From: Afipia sp.
GTDB taxonomy: Bacteria; Pseudomonadota; Alphaproteobacteria; Rhizobiales; Xanthobacteraceae
Reading direction: 5' to 3'
Assembly: GCA_024707075.1 (NCBI GenBank)
Contig: JANQAK010000003.1
Location: forward strand, 682,001 to 746,000
DNA: 64,000 bases
Below the pieces are notes generated by a model. It made no database searches. It was not told the DNA's origin and saw only the letters and a program-made list of their open reading frames with translations. Position numbers and translations under genes: made by a program. Positions 18,302 through 27,132 of this stretch are shown piece after piece (position 1 is the stretch's first letter; each line of letters begins with the position of its first letter).

Positions 18302-18601
18302 ATGCGATTCGTGTCCACGCTGTCTGCCTGCGTCTTGATGATCCTGGCAACCGAAAGCCGCGCCGACAGCCGTGTGTTCATCGTGGCGAACCAGCCGGAT
18401 GGCTATGGCATCGATGAATGCCTTGCCAAGGGCGAGCGCTGCGGTGCGCCGGCCGCGCGGGCCTATTGCCAGTCGCGCGAATTTGCACAGGCTACCGGTT
18501 ACCGCCGCGTCGATCCCGATGAAGTGACCGGCGCAATCCCGGCATCCGCCCGCGGTTCGAATGGCAACAGCGAATATATCGCCATCACCTGCCAGCGTTG
18601 A
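18302..18601 (+). CDS. Small secreted protein of unknown function, four cysteines
   Basis: A 99-residue protein with a clear signal peptide (MRFVSTLSACVLMILATESRA, cleavage near residue 21). The mature part is ~78 residues with four cysteines in the pattern DECLAKGERCGAP...AYCQS...ITCQR, consistent with two disulfides in the periplasm. I do not recognise the family. It lies just before a second secreted protein (DUF2865) on the same strand, separated by ~155 bp. The 293-bp gap upstream (18009-18301) holds no gene I can support; it carries an AT-richer stretch that probably includes this gene's promoter. Confidence 0.7.
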   Translation: MRFVSTLSACVLMILATESRADSRVFIVANQPDGYGIDECLAKGERCGAPAARAYCQSREFAQATGYRRVDPDEVTGAIPASARGSNGNSEYIAITCQR

Positions 18602-18757
18602 CCGGCCCAGCGCCGGTTCCCCCAAATACCCAGGCTTCTTTTTCGTCACGATTGTCTGCCTTATCTCGGCCCGTGAATCGACGTGACCTTGCCGCCGGAA
18701 GCTAGTATGTGAGCGACCGTCGGCCGCGCTGCGGTCAGCCACCCGGATCGTGACAGC

Positions 18758-19894
18758 TTGCCGAATTTCTCTTATCTGCGATGGATCGTTGCCAGCGCTG
18801 CGCTCGTGAGCGCGGCGGTGCTGAACCATGGCGCAATGGCGCAGGGATTTCCGCCGCCGCCCGGCCAGCAACCTGGCGGCGCCAATCCGATCTGTCAGCG
18901 GCTGGTCGGGCAATTGTCGGCAATTGATTCCGGCGCGGCTGGCGGCGACAGCGCCAGGGCGGACCAGATCCGGCGTTACGAAGAAGCCCAGAGCCGCCAG
19001 CAATCCGAACTCGAGCGCGTGCAGGGCCAGGCCAAACGGCAGGGCTGCGACAGTTCGGGATTTTTCTCGCTGTTCAGCGGGCAATCGGCGCAGTGCGGTC
19101 CGATCAACACGCAGATCCAGCAGATGCGGTCGAACCTCGACCAGATCACCACCAATCTTGAGCGCTTGCGCGGCGGCGCGGGCGGTAACCCCGACCGCGA
19201 TAACCAGCGCCGCTCGGTGCTGATGGCGCTCGCGCAGAACAATTGCGGTCCGCAATATGCCGGTATGCTCCGCAACAGTGGCGGCGGCTTCCTCGAAAAC
19301 CTGTTCGGCGGCAATAACAACAACGGCGCCCCGCCGCTCGACAACGGAGCCGCGTCCGGCACCTATCGCACGGTCTGCGCACGAAGCTGCGACGGTTTCT
19401 ACTTCCCGATTTCCTTCGCCACCGTGCCAAGCCGCTTCCCGGATGACGAACGCGTCTGCAAGAGCCTCTGCCCGGCATCGGATGCGACGCTGTTTACCTA
19501 TCGCAATCCCGGCGAGGACATGAATCAGGCGGTCTCGATCAACGGCCAGCCCTATTCACAGTCCCCCAACGCCTTCAAATATCGCCAGAGCTTCGACAAG
19601 TCGTGCAGTTGCAAGGCGGCGGGCCAGACATGGTCCGACGCGCTGAAGAACATCGATGACAAGGCTGCCGCCGCGCAGCAAGGCGACATCATCGTCACGG
19701 ATGAAAGCTCGAAGAAAATGTCACAGCCCGTTCGCGTTCCTGCGGCCGCTCAAAAGAAGGGCGCGGTCGCAACGCCCGCCGGCGCACAGCCGTTGCCGAC
19801 TGGCGCAGTGCCGACAGCCCCGGCTGCAGATGCTTCCGCCTCCGGCGACAAGCCGATCCGCTCGGTGGGACCAACGTTTATTCCGGCGAGATAA
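18758..19894 (+). CDS. DUF2865 secreted protein
   Basis: A 378-residue exported protein. From TTG at 18758 the N-terminus is a signal peptide (LRWIVASAALVSAAVLNHGAMAQG). Next comes a Gln/Arg-rich probable coiled coil (about residues 50-150, with CQRLVGQLSAID, RYEEAQSRQQSELERV and INTQIQQMRSNLDQITTNLERL). A cysteine-containing conserved core follows (YRTVCARSCDGFYFPISF...CKSLCP), and then a low-complexity Ala/Pro tail. The core matches the DUF2865 family of Rhizobiales, whose function is unknown. The TTG start is chosen because no other in-frame start retains the signal peptide. Paired cysteines and export suggest a periplasmic or surface location. Confidence 0.78.
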   Translation: MPNFSYLRWIVASAALVSAAVLNHGAMAQGFPPPPGQQPGGANPICQRLVGQLSAIDSGAAGGDSARADQIRRYEEAQSRQQSELERVQGQAKRQGCDSSGFFSLFSGQSAQCGPINTQIQQMRSNLDQITTNLERLRGGAGGNPDRDNQRRSVLMALAQNNCGPQYAGMLRNSGGGFLENLFGGNNNNGAPPLDNGAASGTYRTVCARSCDGFYFPISFATVPSRFPDDERVCKSLCPASDATLFTYRNPGEDMNQAVSINGQPYSQSPNAFKYRQSFDKSCSCKAAGQTWSDALKNIDDKAAAAQQGDIIVTDESSKKMSQPVRVPAAAQKKGAVATPAGAQPLPTGAVPTAPAADASASGDKPIRSVGPTFIPAR

Positions 19895-19907
19895 CTCCAC
19901 TGGGGAA

Positions 19908-20032
19908 CCTCATCCTGAGGAGCGGCCTCTTGGCCGCGTCTCGAGGGATGAGGTGGTACAATCCTTTCTTGACAGTCCAATCTGATTTCTCATCCTGAGG
20001 AGGCTGCGTAGCAGCCGTCCCGAAGGATGAGG
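19908..20032. repeat. BIME-like palindromic repeats, copy 2 (two units)
   Basis: Units at 19908-19953 and 19989-20032 each begin CTCATCCTGAGGAG and end with (GA)AGGATGAGG or GAGGGATGAGG, with different stem tops (GCGGCC and GGCTGC). They are in the same family as those at 2.5, 20.3, 37.2 and 48.4 kb. They lie between the DUF2865 stop and the broken GIY-YIG gene. Confidence 0.85.
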
Positions 20033-20042
20033 GACCATTGAA

Positions 20043-20380
20043 ATGCCTGACGGCGCGTATCTCTATATCGTTCGGTGCGCCGACGGCAGCTTGTACACGG
20101 CACTAACCGCACATCCCTTGAGATGAGAATCGCGGAGCATAACGCCGGCACCTTCAAAGGCTACACGGAGTCACGTCGGCCGGTCGTTTTGATCTTTTCC
20201 GAGTGGTTCGAACGCGTTACTGACGCAATCGAAAACGAGCGAAGGCTCAAGAAGTGGTCTCGTCAAAAGAAGGAAGTATTTATTCGCGGGGATGCCGATA
20301 CTTTGCGGAGACTGGCGCGGCGAAAAACGCCTCATCCTTCGAGACGCCCGCAAGAGCGGGCTCCTCAGGATGAGGTTTAG
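20043..20380 (+). pseudogene. GIY-YIG endonuclease-domain gene, frameshifted
   Basis: ATG at 20043 begins MPDGAYLYIVRCADGSLYT, the first strand of the YhbQ-type GIY-YIG nuclease family. The frame then runs into a stop within a few codons. The rest continues in another frame as GTNRTSLEMRIAEHNAGTF...NERRLKKWSRQKKEVF, up to 20380. Restoring one G at about 20098-20100 (ACGGCAC to ACGGGCAC) gives a 112-residue protein with YTGTNRTSLEMRI, the expected helix with the catalytic arginine. The last ~17 codons are read from a palindromic repeat (20330-20375). It may be a true pseudogene or a consensus error. Confidence 0.75.
20330..20375. repeat. BIME-like palindromic repeat, copy 3
   Basis: A single unit, CCTCATCCTTCGAGACGC...GCTCCTCAGGATGAGG. 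It overlaps the 3' end of the GIY-YIG reading frame and supplies its final codons. It separates that gene from the convergent nadE. Confidence 0.85.
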
Positions 20381-20390
20381 AGGGTGTTTC

Positions 20391-22145
20391 TCACCCCTCG
20401 AACGCTTCCGCCGAGCCGCGGCTGGATCGCGTCACCAGCGAATGATCGGGCGCAGCCGGTGGCTTGCCGGTATCGCGGAATTTGTTGACGATCGGATAGC
20501 GGCGGTCGCGACCGAAATTCCGCCGCGTCACCTTCACGCCCGGCGCGGCCTGGCGGCGCTTGTACTCGGCGATGTTCAGCAAGCGATCGATGCGCGCAAC
20601 GATGTCGCGATCGAATCCTTCGGCCACGATCGACGCCAACGGCTCCTCTCGCTCCACCAGCCGTTCCAGAATGGCGTCGAGCATATCGTAGGGCGGCAGC
20701 GAGTCCTGGTCAGTCTGGTTCTCGCGCAACTCCGCCGTCGGCGGACGCGTGATGATGTTCGGCGGGATGACTTCGCCAGAAGGGCCGAGCGCGCCTTCAG
20801 GCTTCCAGGAATTGCGCAAGGTGGACAGCCGGAACACTTCGGTCTTGTAGATGTCCTTGATCGGATTGAAGCCACCGTTCATGTCGCCATAGAGCGTGGC
20901 GTATCCCACCGACATTTCGGACTTGTTGCCGGTCGTCACCAGCATCGAGCCGAACTTGTTGGAAACCGCCATCAGCAGCACGCCGCGCGTGCGCGCCTGA
21001 AGGTTCTCCTCGGTGACGTCGCGTTCTTTTCCGGCGAAGACCGGCTGCAATATCTCCTCAAGACCATGCACGGCGGGCGCAATCGGCAGCACGTCGTACT
21101 TGATGCCAAGTGCCTTGGTCAGCTTGGCTGCGTCATCGAGCGATTCCTGCGCGGTAAAGCGGAACGGCAGCATGATGCCGCGCACCTTGTCCGCGCCAAG
21201 CGCATCGACCGCAATCGCCGCACACAGTGCTGAATCGATGCCGCCCGATACGCCGAGCAGCACGCCCGGAAAGCCGGTCTTCGTCACATAGTCGCGCAGG
21301 CCGAGCACGCAGGCGGCATAATCACCCTTGTCGCCGTCAAGCACCGGCGCAACCGGGCCCTTGCAGCTCCAGCCACCCTCGCCTTTGGTCCAGCGCACCG
21401 TCGTGATGTTCTCGACAAAGCCCGGAAGTTGAAACGCCAGCGATCGATCCGCATTCAATGCAAACGACGAACCGTCGAACACCAGTTCGTCCTGTCCACC
21501 GACCTGATTAAGGTAGATCAGCGGCAATCCGCTTTCCGCGACCCGCGCGACCGACACCGACAGCCGCATGTCGTTCTTCTCGCGGGTATAGGGCGAGCCG
21601 TTCGGCACGATCAGAATCTCCGCGCCGGTCTCCGCAAGACACTCGACAACGTTCTCGTACTCCGTCGATTCCTCCATCCAGGTGTCTTCACAGATCGGAA
21701 TGCCGACCCGCACCCCGCGGATCGTGACGGGCCCGGAGACGGGTCCCCGCGCGAACACGCGTTTCTCGTCGAACACGCCGTAGTTCGGAAGATTGACCTT
21801 GAAACGCAGCGCGGCAATGCGGCCTGCGTTGAGCAGCGCGCAGGCGTTGTAGAGCTTTCCATCCTCCACCCACGGCGTGCCGATCAGCACGGCGGGGCCG
21901 CCGTCGCTGGTCTCCCGCGCCAGTGTCTCGATTTCGGCGCGGCACGCCGCCTGGAACGATGGTTTCAGCACGAGGTCTTCGGGGGGATAGCCGGCGATGA
22001 ACAGTTCCGGGAGCACCAGCAGATCGGCGCCGTCGGCTTTCGCCTTCACCCGCGCGGCGCGGGCCTTGGCGGCGTTGCCTGTGACGTCACCGACCACGGG
22101 ATTGAGCTGCGCAAGAGTGATCGTGAGTTCAGTGGACTGGGTCAT
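20391..22145 (-). CDS. nadE: Glutamine-dependent NAD+ synthetase
   Basis: A 584-residue two-domain enzyme. The N-terminal carbon-nitrogen hydrolase (glutaminase) domain has the catalytic triad: E47 in LLVLPELF, the lysine in RFKVNLPNYGVFDEKRVF and the cysteine in GIPICEDTWME. The C-terminal ATP-pyrophosphatase domain has the P-loop GVSGGIDSALCAAI and the NKSEMSVGYATLYGDMNGGF stretch. It amidates deamido-NAD+ using ammonia from glutamine, the last step of NAD+ synthesis, in the cytoplasm. Length and domain order match bacterial glutamine-dependent NadE. It is on the same strand as, and just after, the dgkA and aroG genes (55-bp gap). Confidence 0.94.
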   Translation of the reverse strand: MTQSTELTITLAQLNPVVGDVTGNAAKARAARVKAKADGADLLVLPELFIAGYPPEDLVLKPSFQAACRAEIETLARETSDGGPAVLIGTPWVEDGKLYNACALLNAGRIAALRFKVNLPNYGVFDEKRVFARGPVSGPVTIRGVRVGIPICEDTWMEESTEYENVVECLAETGAEILIVPNGSPYTREKNDMRLSVSVARVAESGLPLIYLNQVGGQDELVFDGSSFALNADRSLAFQLPGFVENITTVRWTKGEGGWSCKGPVAPVLDGDKGDYAACVLGLRDYVTKTGFPGVLLGVSGGIDSALCAAIAVDALGADKVRGIMLPFRFTAQESLDDAAKLTKALGIKYDVLPIAPAVHGLEEILQPVFAGKERDVTEENLQARTRGVLLMAVSNKFGSMLVTTGNKSEMSVGYATLYGDMNGGFNPIKDIYKTEVFRLSTLRNSWKPEGALGPSGEVIPPNIITRPPTAELRENQTDQDSLPPYDMLDAILERLVEREEPLASIVAEGFDRDIVARIDRLLNIAEYKRRQAAPGVKVTRRNFGRDRRYPIVNKFRDTGKPPAAPDHSLVTRSSRGSAEAFEG

Positions 22146-22200
22146 GACCGCTTTTAGCCCGGCGGACGCGGCATCCGCAATTGCTCAATATGAGCATAAA

Positions 22201-22569
22201 TCAGATGAGACCCATGCGTTCGGCGATGGCAAACAGCCATGTCGCCCCGGCCATGAGCAAGGTGACGCCGACGGCGGCCGATCCCATATCCTTGACACGG
22301 CCGATCTGCGGATCGTGGTCGGTCGTGAGACGGTCCGACAGCTTCTCGATAGCGGTATTGAGCAGTTCGACAACCATCAGCAGCAGCACGACGAAGATCA
22401 GTTCAATCGTGCGCGCCGCCGTGACGCCAATCAGCCACGCCAGCGGCACGGCCAGAACCAGCGCGACAAACTCTTCGCGGAAGGCCTGTTCGGAACGGAA
22501 GGCAAACGCCAATCCGTTCCGGCTATTGATGGTGGCGCGCCACATCCGCGACAGCACCACACGAACCAT
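22201..22569 (-). CDS. dgkA: Diacylglycerol kinase
   Basis: A 122-residue trimeric-type integral-membrane kinase. It has an N-terminal amphipathic stretch (RMWRATINSRNGLAFAFRSEQAFREE) and three predicted transmembrane helices. The signature VVELLNTAIEKLSDRLT contains the catalytic glutamate. It phosphorylates diacylglycerol to phosphatidate in the inner membrane, recycling lipid from glucan or lipopolysaccharide modification. ATG at 22569 overlaps the last base of the DAHP synthase stop (TGATG), so it is translated by coupling. Normal family length. Confidence 0.93.
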   Translation of the reverse strand: MVRVVLSRMWRATINSRNGLAFAFRSEQAFREEFVALVLAVPLAWLIGVTAARTIELIFVVLLLMVVELLNTAIEKLSDRLTTDHDPQIGRVKDMGSAAVGVTLLMAGATWLFAIAERMGLI

Positions 22570-23957
22570 CAGAACCCCGCGACGGCCGGCATCGGCTTCA
22601 CCTTGCCCGAACGGTCCTGCTTGAGCAGTTCGGCGATCAGGAAAGCCATGTCGATGGACTGCTCGGCGTTCAGGCGCGGATCGCAGACCGTGTGATAACG
22701 GTCGTTGAGATCCTCGTCGGTGATCGCGCGCGCGCCGCCGATACATTCGGTGACATCCTGCCCGGTCATTTCCAGATGGACCCCGCCGGCATGGGTGCCC
22801 TCCGCCGCATGGATCGTGAAGAACGACTTCACTTCCGACAGCACGCGGTCGAACGGCCGGGTCTTGTAGCCGCTTGTCGAGGTAATGGTGTTGCCGTGCA
22901 TCGGATCGCACGACCAGACCACAACACGGCCCTCGCGCTGCACGGCACGGATCAGTTGCGGCAGATGCGCGTCGATCTTGTCCGAACCGAAGCGGTTGAT
23001 GAGCGTGAGGCGCCCCGGCTCGTTGTCCGGATTGAGCACGTCGATCAGCTTGATGAGTTCATCGGGCTTCAGCGACGGGCCACACTTCAAGCCGATCGGA
23101 TTCTTGATGCCGCGGAAATATTCGACATGGCCATGATCGAGCTGCCGGGTGCGGTCGCCGATCCAGATCATGTGGCCGGAGGTCGCATACCAGTCGCCGG
23201 TGGTGGAATCGACGCGCGTGAAGGCCTGCTCGTAGCCAAGCAGCAGCGCCTCGTGGCTGGTGTAGAAATCCGTCGCGCGCAGTTCCGGATGGCTCTCGAG
23301 ATCGAGGCCGCAAGCGCGCATGAAGTTGAGCGCGTCGGAAATACGGTCGGCCAGCTCCTTGTAACGGCGCGACTGCGGCGAATCCTTCAGGAAGCCGAGC
23401 ATCCACTGATGCACGCTGCCGAGATTGGCGAAGCCGCCGGTCGCAAACGCGCGCAGCAGATTGAGCGTCGCCGCCGACTGCCGGTAGGCCATCAACTGGC
23501 GCTGCGGATCGGGGGTGCGTGCTTCAGGCGTGAAGGCGATGTCGTTGACGATGTCGCCGCGATAGCTCGGCAGTTCGACGCCGTTGATCTTCTCCGTCGG
23601 CGACGAGCGCGGCTTGGCGAATTGTCCGGCGATGCGGCCGACCTTCACCACCGGCAGCGCACCGGCATAGGTCAGCACCACCGCCATTTGCAGCAGCACG
23701 CGGAAGAAATCGCGAATGTTGTTGGCGCCATGCTCGGCGAAGCTCTCGGCGCAATCGCCACCCTGCAACAGGAAGGCTTCGCCGGCCGCGACCCGCGCGA
23801 GTTGCTTCTTCAGATTGCGCGCTTCACCTGCAAAAACCAGCGGCGGAAACGTTGCAAGCTGTGCCTCGACATCGGCCAATGCTTTCGCATCGGGATATTC
23901 GGGCACTTGCATGACTGGCTTCTTGCGCCAGCTATCGGGCGTCCACCGCTCGGACAT
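22569..23957 (-). CDS. aroG: Class II 3-deoxy-7-phosphoheptulonate (DAHP) synthase
   Basis: A 462-residue class II (plant-like) DAHP synthase. Family sequences are plain: [15 protein letters not shown] at the start, [77 protein letters not shown] and [12 protein letters not shown]. It condenses erythrose-4-phosphate and phosphoenolpyruvate, the first step of aromatic amino acid synthesis. ATG at 23957 has GAGGAG eight bases upstream, which fixes the start although the frame is open further. It is translationally coupled to dgkA. The unrelated class I enzymes share no sequence, so the class call is firm. Confidence 0.93.
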   Translation of the reverse strand: MSERWTPDSWRKKPVMQVPEYPDAKALADVEAQLATFPPLVFAGEARNLKKQLARVAAGEAFLLQGGDCAESFAEHGANNIRDFFRVLLQMAVVLTYAGALPVVKVGRIAGQFAKPRSSPTEKINGVELPSYRGDIVNDIAFTPEARTPDPQRQLMAYRQSAATLNLLRAFATGGFANLGSVHQWMLGFLKDSPQSRRYKELADRISDALNFMRACGLDLESHPELRATDFYTSHEALLLGYEQAFTRVDSTTGDWYATSGHMIWIGDRTRQLDHGHVEYFRGIKNPIGLKCGPSLKPDELIKLIDVLNPDNEPGRLTLINRFGSDKIDAHLPQLIRAVQREGRVVVWSCDPMHGNTITSTSGYKTRPFDRVLSEVKSFFTIHAAEGTHAGGVHLEMTGQDVTECIGGARAITDEDLNDRYHTVCDPRLNAEQSIDMAFLIAELLKQDRSGKVKPMPAVAGF

Positions 23958-24311
23958 GGTTGAAACTCCTCGGGAAACGGCAATCTGGTGATAGCGCCGG
24001 GTTATACACAGGTGGTCCCGGTCTTGCCAGTGTGGTGGTTCGCAGGTCCGCAACACCATCTCAGCAGGCCCAATTGCGGACCTGCGAACCAAAACCACAC
24101 TGGAATCATAGGATTGCTGGTGTCCCTCGATTCCGAAGTTCGTATCCGAGCGCGCCGCAAACCCTTACGAACTTCGGAATCGGGACACCAGTTGCAAATC
24201 GGCATGACGGATCAGGGGCTTGGCCCGGCCTGATGCATTCCGGCACTGTCTTGAGGGTTTTGGCCCTGACGGCGGCGAACTCAGCCCCTGCTCCATCCGG
24301 CGCGCAAGCGC
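23958..24311. other. 354-bp gap between aroG and gor
   Basis: The gap is dominated by copy B of the two-hairpin element (24027-24191). The remaining ~120 bp before gor reads GC-rich, with no open frame or start site that I can support. A promoter for aroG should lie in 23958-24026 on the minus strand. Confidence 0.6.
24027..24191. repeat. Bipartite two-hairpin repeat element, copy B (opposite orientation)
   Basis: Hairpin 2 comes first (24027-24053 with 24074-24103; CCAGTGTGGTGGTTCGCAGG). A small palindrome AATCATAGGATT joins it to hairpin 1 (24117-24144 with 24166-24191; ATTCCGAAGTTCGTA). The order and the sequences of the arms are those of copy A at 10179-10340 read from the other strand. 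The loops differ, so the arms are the conserved part. Confidence 0.85.
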
Positions 24312-25697
24312 CTACTCCGCTGCCTGCCGGACATGGCGCGCGCTCGGCGTGCGCAGGGTCACCAGTTCTTCGGCGGCGGTCGGATGCACCGCCATGGTGG
24401 CGTCGAAGTCCGCCTTGGTCGCCTTCATCTTCACCGCGATGCCGACCACCTGGATCAGTTCGCCCGCCTCCGGCCCGACGATATGGCAGCCGAGGATGCG
24501 ATCGGTGACCCCATCGACGATCAGCTTCATCATGACGCGGGACTCGCTTCCCGACATCGTCGATTTCAGCGACCGGAAATCGGTCTTGTAGATGTCGACG
24601 TGGGTATGTTGCGCCCGCGCCTCGGCCTCATTCAGCCCAACGGTGCCGACCTCGGGCTGCGTGAACACCGCCGTCGGAATGTCGGCGTGATCGACCCGCG
24701 TCGGCCGGTTGCCGAACACAGTATCGGCGAACGCATGGCCCTCGCGGATGGCGACGGGGGTCAGATTGATGCGGTGCGTGACATCGCCCACCGCGTAGAT
24801 GTGCGGCACATTTGTCCGCGAGAAGCCATCGACCGCGACACCACCGTTCATCGGGTTCAGCGCAACACCAGCCTTCTCAAGGCCTAGGCCTTTGACATTC
24901 GGATGCCGTCCGACGGCGAACATCACCTGATCGGACGCGATGCTCGATCCGTTCGACAAGTGCGTCGTGAAGGCCTCGCCATGCTTTTCGACCTTGGTGA
25001 CGATGCAGCCGGTCAGCACCGTAATGCCGGACTTCTCCATTTCGCTGCGCACATGAGCGCGCACATCGTTGTCGAAGCCGCGCAGGATATTCTCACCGCG
25101 ATAGATCACCGTCACATCGGCACCAAGCCCGGCGAAGATGCAGGCGAATTCCAGCGCGATGTAGCCGCCGCCCTGAACCACAATCCGCTTCGGAAATTTG
25201 GGAAGGTGAAACACTTCGTTGGAGGAGATCACATGCTCGATGCCGGGAATTGCATCGCCATGATTCGGCGCACCGCCGGTCGCGATCAGGATGTATTTTG
25301 CCTTGACGGTTTCGCCGGTCGAAAGGCGCAGCGTGTGCGCATCCTCGAACGTCGCGCGGGCCTTTACAATTTTGGCGCCGGCCTTCTCGACGTTGAAGGT
25401 GTAGGCAGCTTCCAGCCGGGCGATTTCCCGATCCTTGTTGGCGATCAGCGCCGGCCAGTCGAAGGTCGCAGGCGGAATGGTCCAGCCGAAGCCCGCGGCG
25501 TCGTCCAGTTCGTGACGGACATGGGACGCATAGACCATCAGCTTCTTCGGCACGCACCCGCGGATCACGCAGGTGCCGCCCATCCGGTATTCCTCGGCGA
25601 CGAGGACGCTTGCACCGTAACCGGCGGCGATCCGGGCCGCGCGTACGCCGCCCGAGCCACCGCCAATCACAAACAGATCAACGTTCAGGTCCGCCAT
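24312..25697 (-). CDS. gor: Glutathione-disulfide reductase
   Basis: A 461-residue flavoprotein disulfide reductase. It has an N-terminal FAD-binding GGGSGGVRAAR, the redox-active pair C43/C48 in GGTCVIRGCVPKK (the spacing and IRG are typical of glutathione reductase), a second GxGxxG in VVQGGGYIALEFA, YAVGDVTHRINLTPVAIREG and the C-terminal catalytic HPTAAEE. It reduces GSSG to GSH with NADPH in the cytoplasm. The start MADLNVDLFVIGGGSGG is standard. It lies 19 bp after the DUF2059 stop, downstream on the opposite side, and is probably co-transcribed with rpiA and the DUF2059 gene. Confidence 0.93.
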   Translation of the reverse strand: MADLNVDLFVIGGGSGGVRAARIAAGYGASVLVAEEYRMGGTCVIRGCVPKKLMVYASHVRHELDDAAGFGWTIPPATFDWPALIANKDREIARLEAAYTFNVEKAGAKIVKARATFEDAHTLRLSTGETVKAKYILIATGGAPNHGDAIPGIEHVISSNEVFHLPKFPKRIVVQGGGYIALEFACIFAGLGADVTVIYRGENILRGFDNDVRAHVRSEMEKSGITVLTGCIVTKVEKHGEAFTTHLSNGSSIASDQVMFAVGRHPNVKGLGLEKAGVALNPMNGGVAVDGFSRTNVPHIYAVGDVTHRINLTPVAIREGHAFADTVFGNRPTRVDHADIPTAVFTQPEVGTVGLNEAEARAQHTHVDIYKTDFRSLKSTMSGSESRVMMKLIVDGVTDRILGCHIVGPEAGELIQVVGIAVKMKATKADFDATMAVHPTAAEELVTLRTPSARHVRQAAE

Positions 25698-25716
25698 CTG
25701 GAATATCCGATAATGC

Positions 25717-26229
25717 TCAGATCTCTTTGCCGCGCTTCTTCATTTCAGCACGAAACTTGCCGTTGATTTCTTCGCCGAACTTCTGCGCCCACTGGTCCAT
25801 ATATTGACGCGCTTGGTTGAAAGCCACAGGCTCCTGCGCGATGACCTTTGCGCCAAGCGGCGACTTGTAGAACGCGGCAAGCTCCTTCAACTCCTGCTCG
25901 GTAAAGACGGTGGCGTAAATCCGCGCCATTTCCTCGCCGATTTCCTTTTCGCGGCCGGCAAGATCCTTCGCGACCTGGAGCGCGACCTCGTTGAGATCCT
26001 TCTGGTAGTTCAGGTTGGACTGCAACAGCACGTCCTTGGTCCGTTGCACGAGACCCGGGACCGCGCCCTGATAGATCGTGCTGACATTCTTGGATGCCAG
26101 AATGTCCTTGGCATAGCCGATGGCTGCTGCCGATGGCGGTTTCGCCGCGGGCGTCTGCGCCGTCGCGCTGCCCAGCATCAGGCCCAGCGCCGCACCGGCC
26201 GCCAGCAACACGTTCAAGAGCTTCTTCAT
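25717..26229 (-). CDS. DUF2059 exported protein
   Basis: A 170-residue exported protein with a signal peptide (MKKLLNVLLAAGAALGLMLGSATA). A helical DUF2059 domain follows, seen in YATVFTEQELKELAAFYKSPLGAKVIAQEP and YMDQWAQKFGEEINGKF. DUF2059 proteins are probably periplasmic; no biochemical function is established. ATG at 26229 is chosen because it begins the signal peptide. The gene sits between rpiA and gor on the same strand with short gaps (34 and 19 bp), implying one operon; there is no obvious functional link. Confidence 0.85.
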   Translation of the reverse strand: MKKLLNVLLAAGAALGLMLGSATAQTPAAKPPSAAAIGYAKDILASKNVSTIYQGAVPGLVQRTKDVLLQSNLNYQKDLNEVALQVAKDLAGREKEIGEEMARIYATVFTEQELKELAAFYKSPLGAKVIAQEPVAFNQARQYMDQWAQKFGEEINGKFRAEMKKRGKEI

Positions 26230-26263
26230 TTCAATTCTCCTCAATTGCGGCGCGAAGGCCGCT

Positions 26264-26974
26264 TCAATCGCGGCGCGAAGGCCGTTCAACAACGCGAATA
26301 CCCTGCGGTCCGGCCAGCACAGCCGTGCGCGCGAGACCGATAAACAAGCCATGCTCCACCACGCCCGGAATTGAATTCAATGCCGCCGCCAGTCCGGGGG
26401 GATCCGGTATTTGCCCAAGGTGAGCATCCACAATCCAGTGGCCGCCATCGGTGACGAAAGCATGGCCGTCCTTGGCCTTGCGGAGATCCATTTGCCCGGA
26501 AACGCCATTTTCCGCATAGACCGTCTCGATGGCCCGGCGGGTGGCGCCGAGACCGAACGGGATCACCTCGATCGGAAGTGGAAAACGGCCCAGCGTTTGA
26601 ACCCACTTGGTCTCGTCGGCGATCACGATCATCCGGTCCGAAGCAGCCGCGACGATCTTTTCGCGCAACAGCGCCCCGCCCCCGCCCTTGATGAGTTCGA
26701 GGTTGGGGTCGATCTCATCGGCGCCGTCCACCGTGAGGTCGAGCCGGTCAACCAGATCCAGTGTCGTGAGCGGCACGGCGCAACGTTCGGCATCGGCGCG
26801 CGTTGCTTCCGATGTCGGCACACCGATCACCTTCAATCCCGCGCGCACCCGCTCGCCGAGCAATTCGACAAAATGCTTGGCCGTCGACCCCGTGCCGAGT
26901 CCGAGTTTCATGCCGTCGCGCACCTGTTCAAGGGCGCGCGCCGCCGCCTGTCTTTTCAGATCGTCCATCGACAT
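26264..26974 (-). CDS. rpiA: Ribose-5-phosphate isomerase A
   Basis: A 236-residue RpiA. The landmarks are [14 protein letters not shown] (phosphate-binding), [42 protein letters not shown] with the catalytic Asp and Glu, and the C-terminal [14 protein letters not shown]. It interconverts ribose-5-phosphate and ribulose-5-phosphate in the pentose phosphate pathway. ATG at 26974 has a GAGGG about six bases upstream; a second ATG two codons in (26968) is possible. It is divergent from gph, whose start lies 158 bp away. It is first in the rpiA-DUF2059-gor run. Confidence 0.94.
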   Translation of the reverse strand: MSMDDLKRQAAARALEQVRDGMKLGLGTGSTAKHFVELLGERVRAGLKVIGVPTSEATRADAERCAVPLTTLDLVDRLDLTVDGADEIDPNLELIKGGGGALLREKIVAAASDRMIVIADETKWVQTLGRFPLPIEVIPFGLGATRRAIETVYAENGVSGQMDLRKAKDGHAFVTDGGHWIVDAHLGQIPDPPGLAAALNSIPGVVEHGLFIGLARTAVLAGPQGIRVVERPSRRD

Positions 26975-27132
26975 GATTGCCCTCAACGCGCCGGTCCTCC
27001 GGAACGCGAGGCATATAGCGCGTATTCCGCGGCGATGGATACGGATTTTGCGGTTTGAATTGCCCCAAAAGCACGCGAAATGCCCCGGCCTTGGTGCTTG
27101 CATGATCGCTCTGCGCCCGCTAGCGATCCGGC

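Noticed and set aside
22201-22911. A longer version of dgkA starting inside the DAHP synthase gene
   Set aside because: The first ~114 residues have no membrane-kinase features. The ATG at 22569 overlapping the upstream stop is the natural start.
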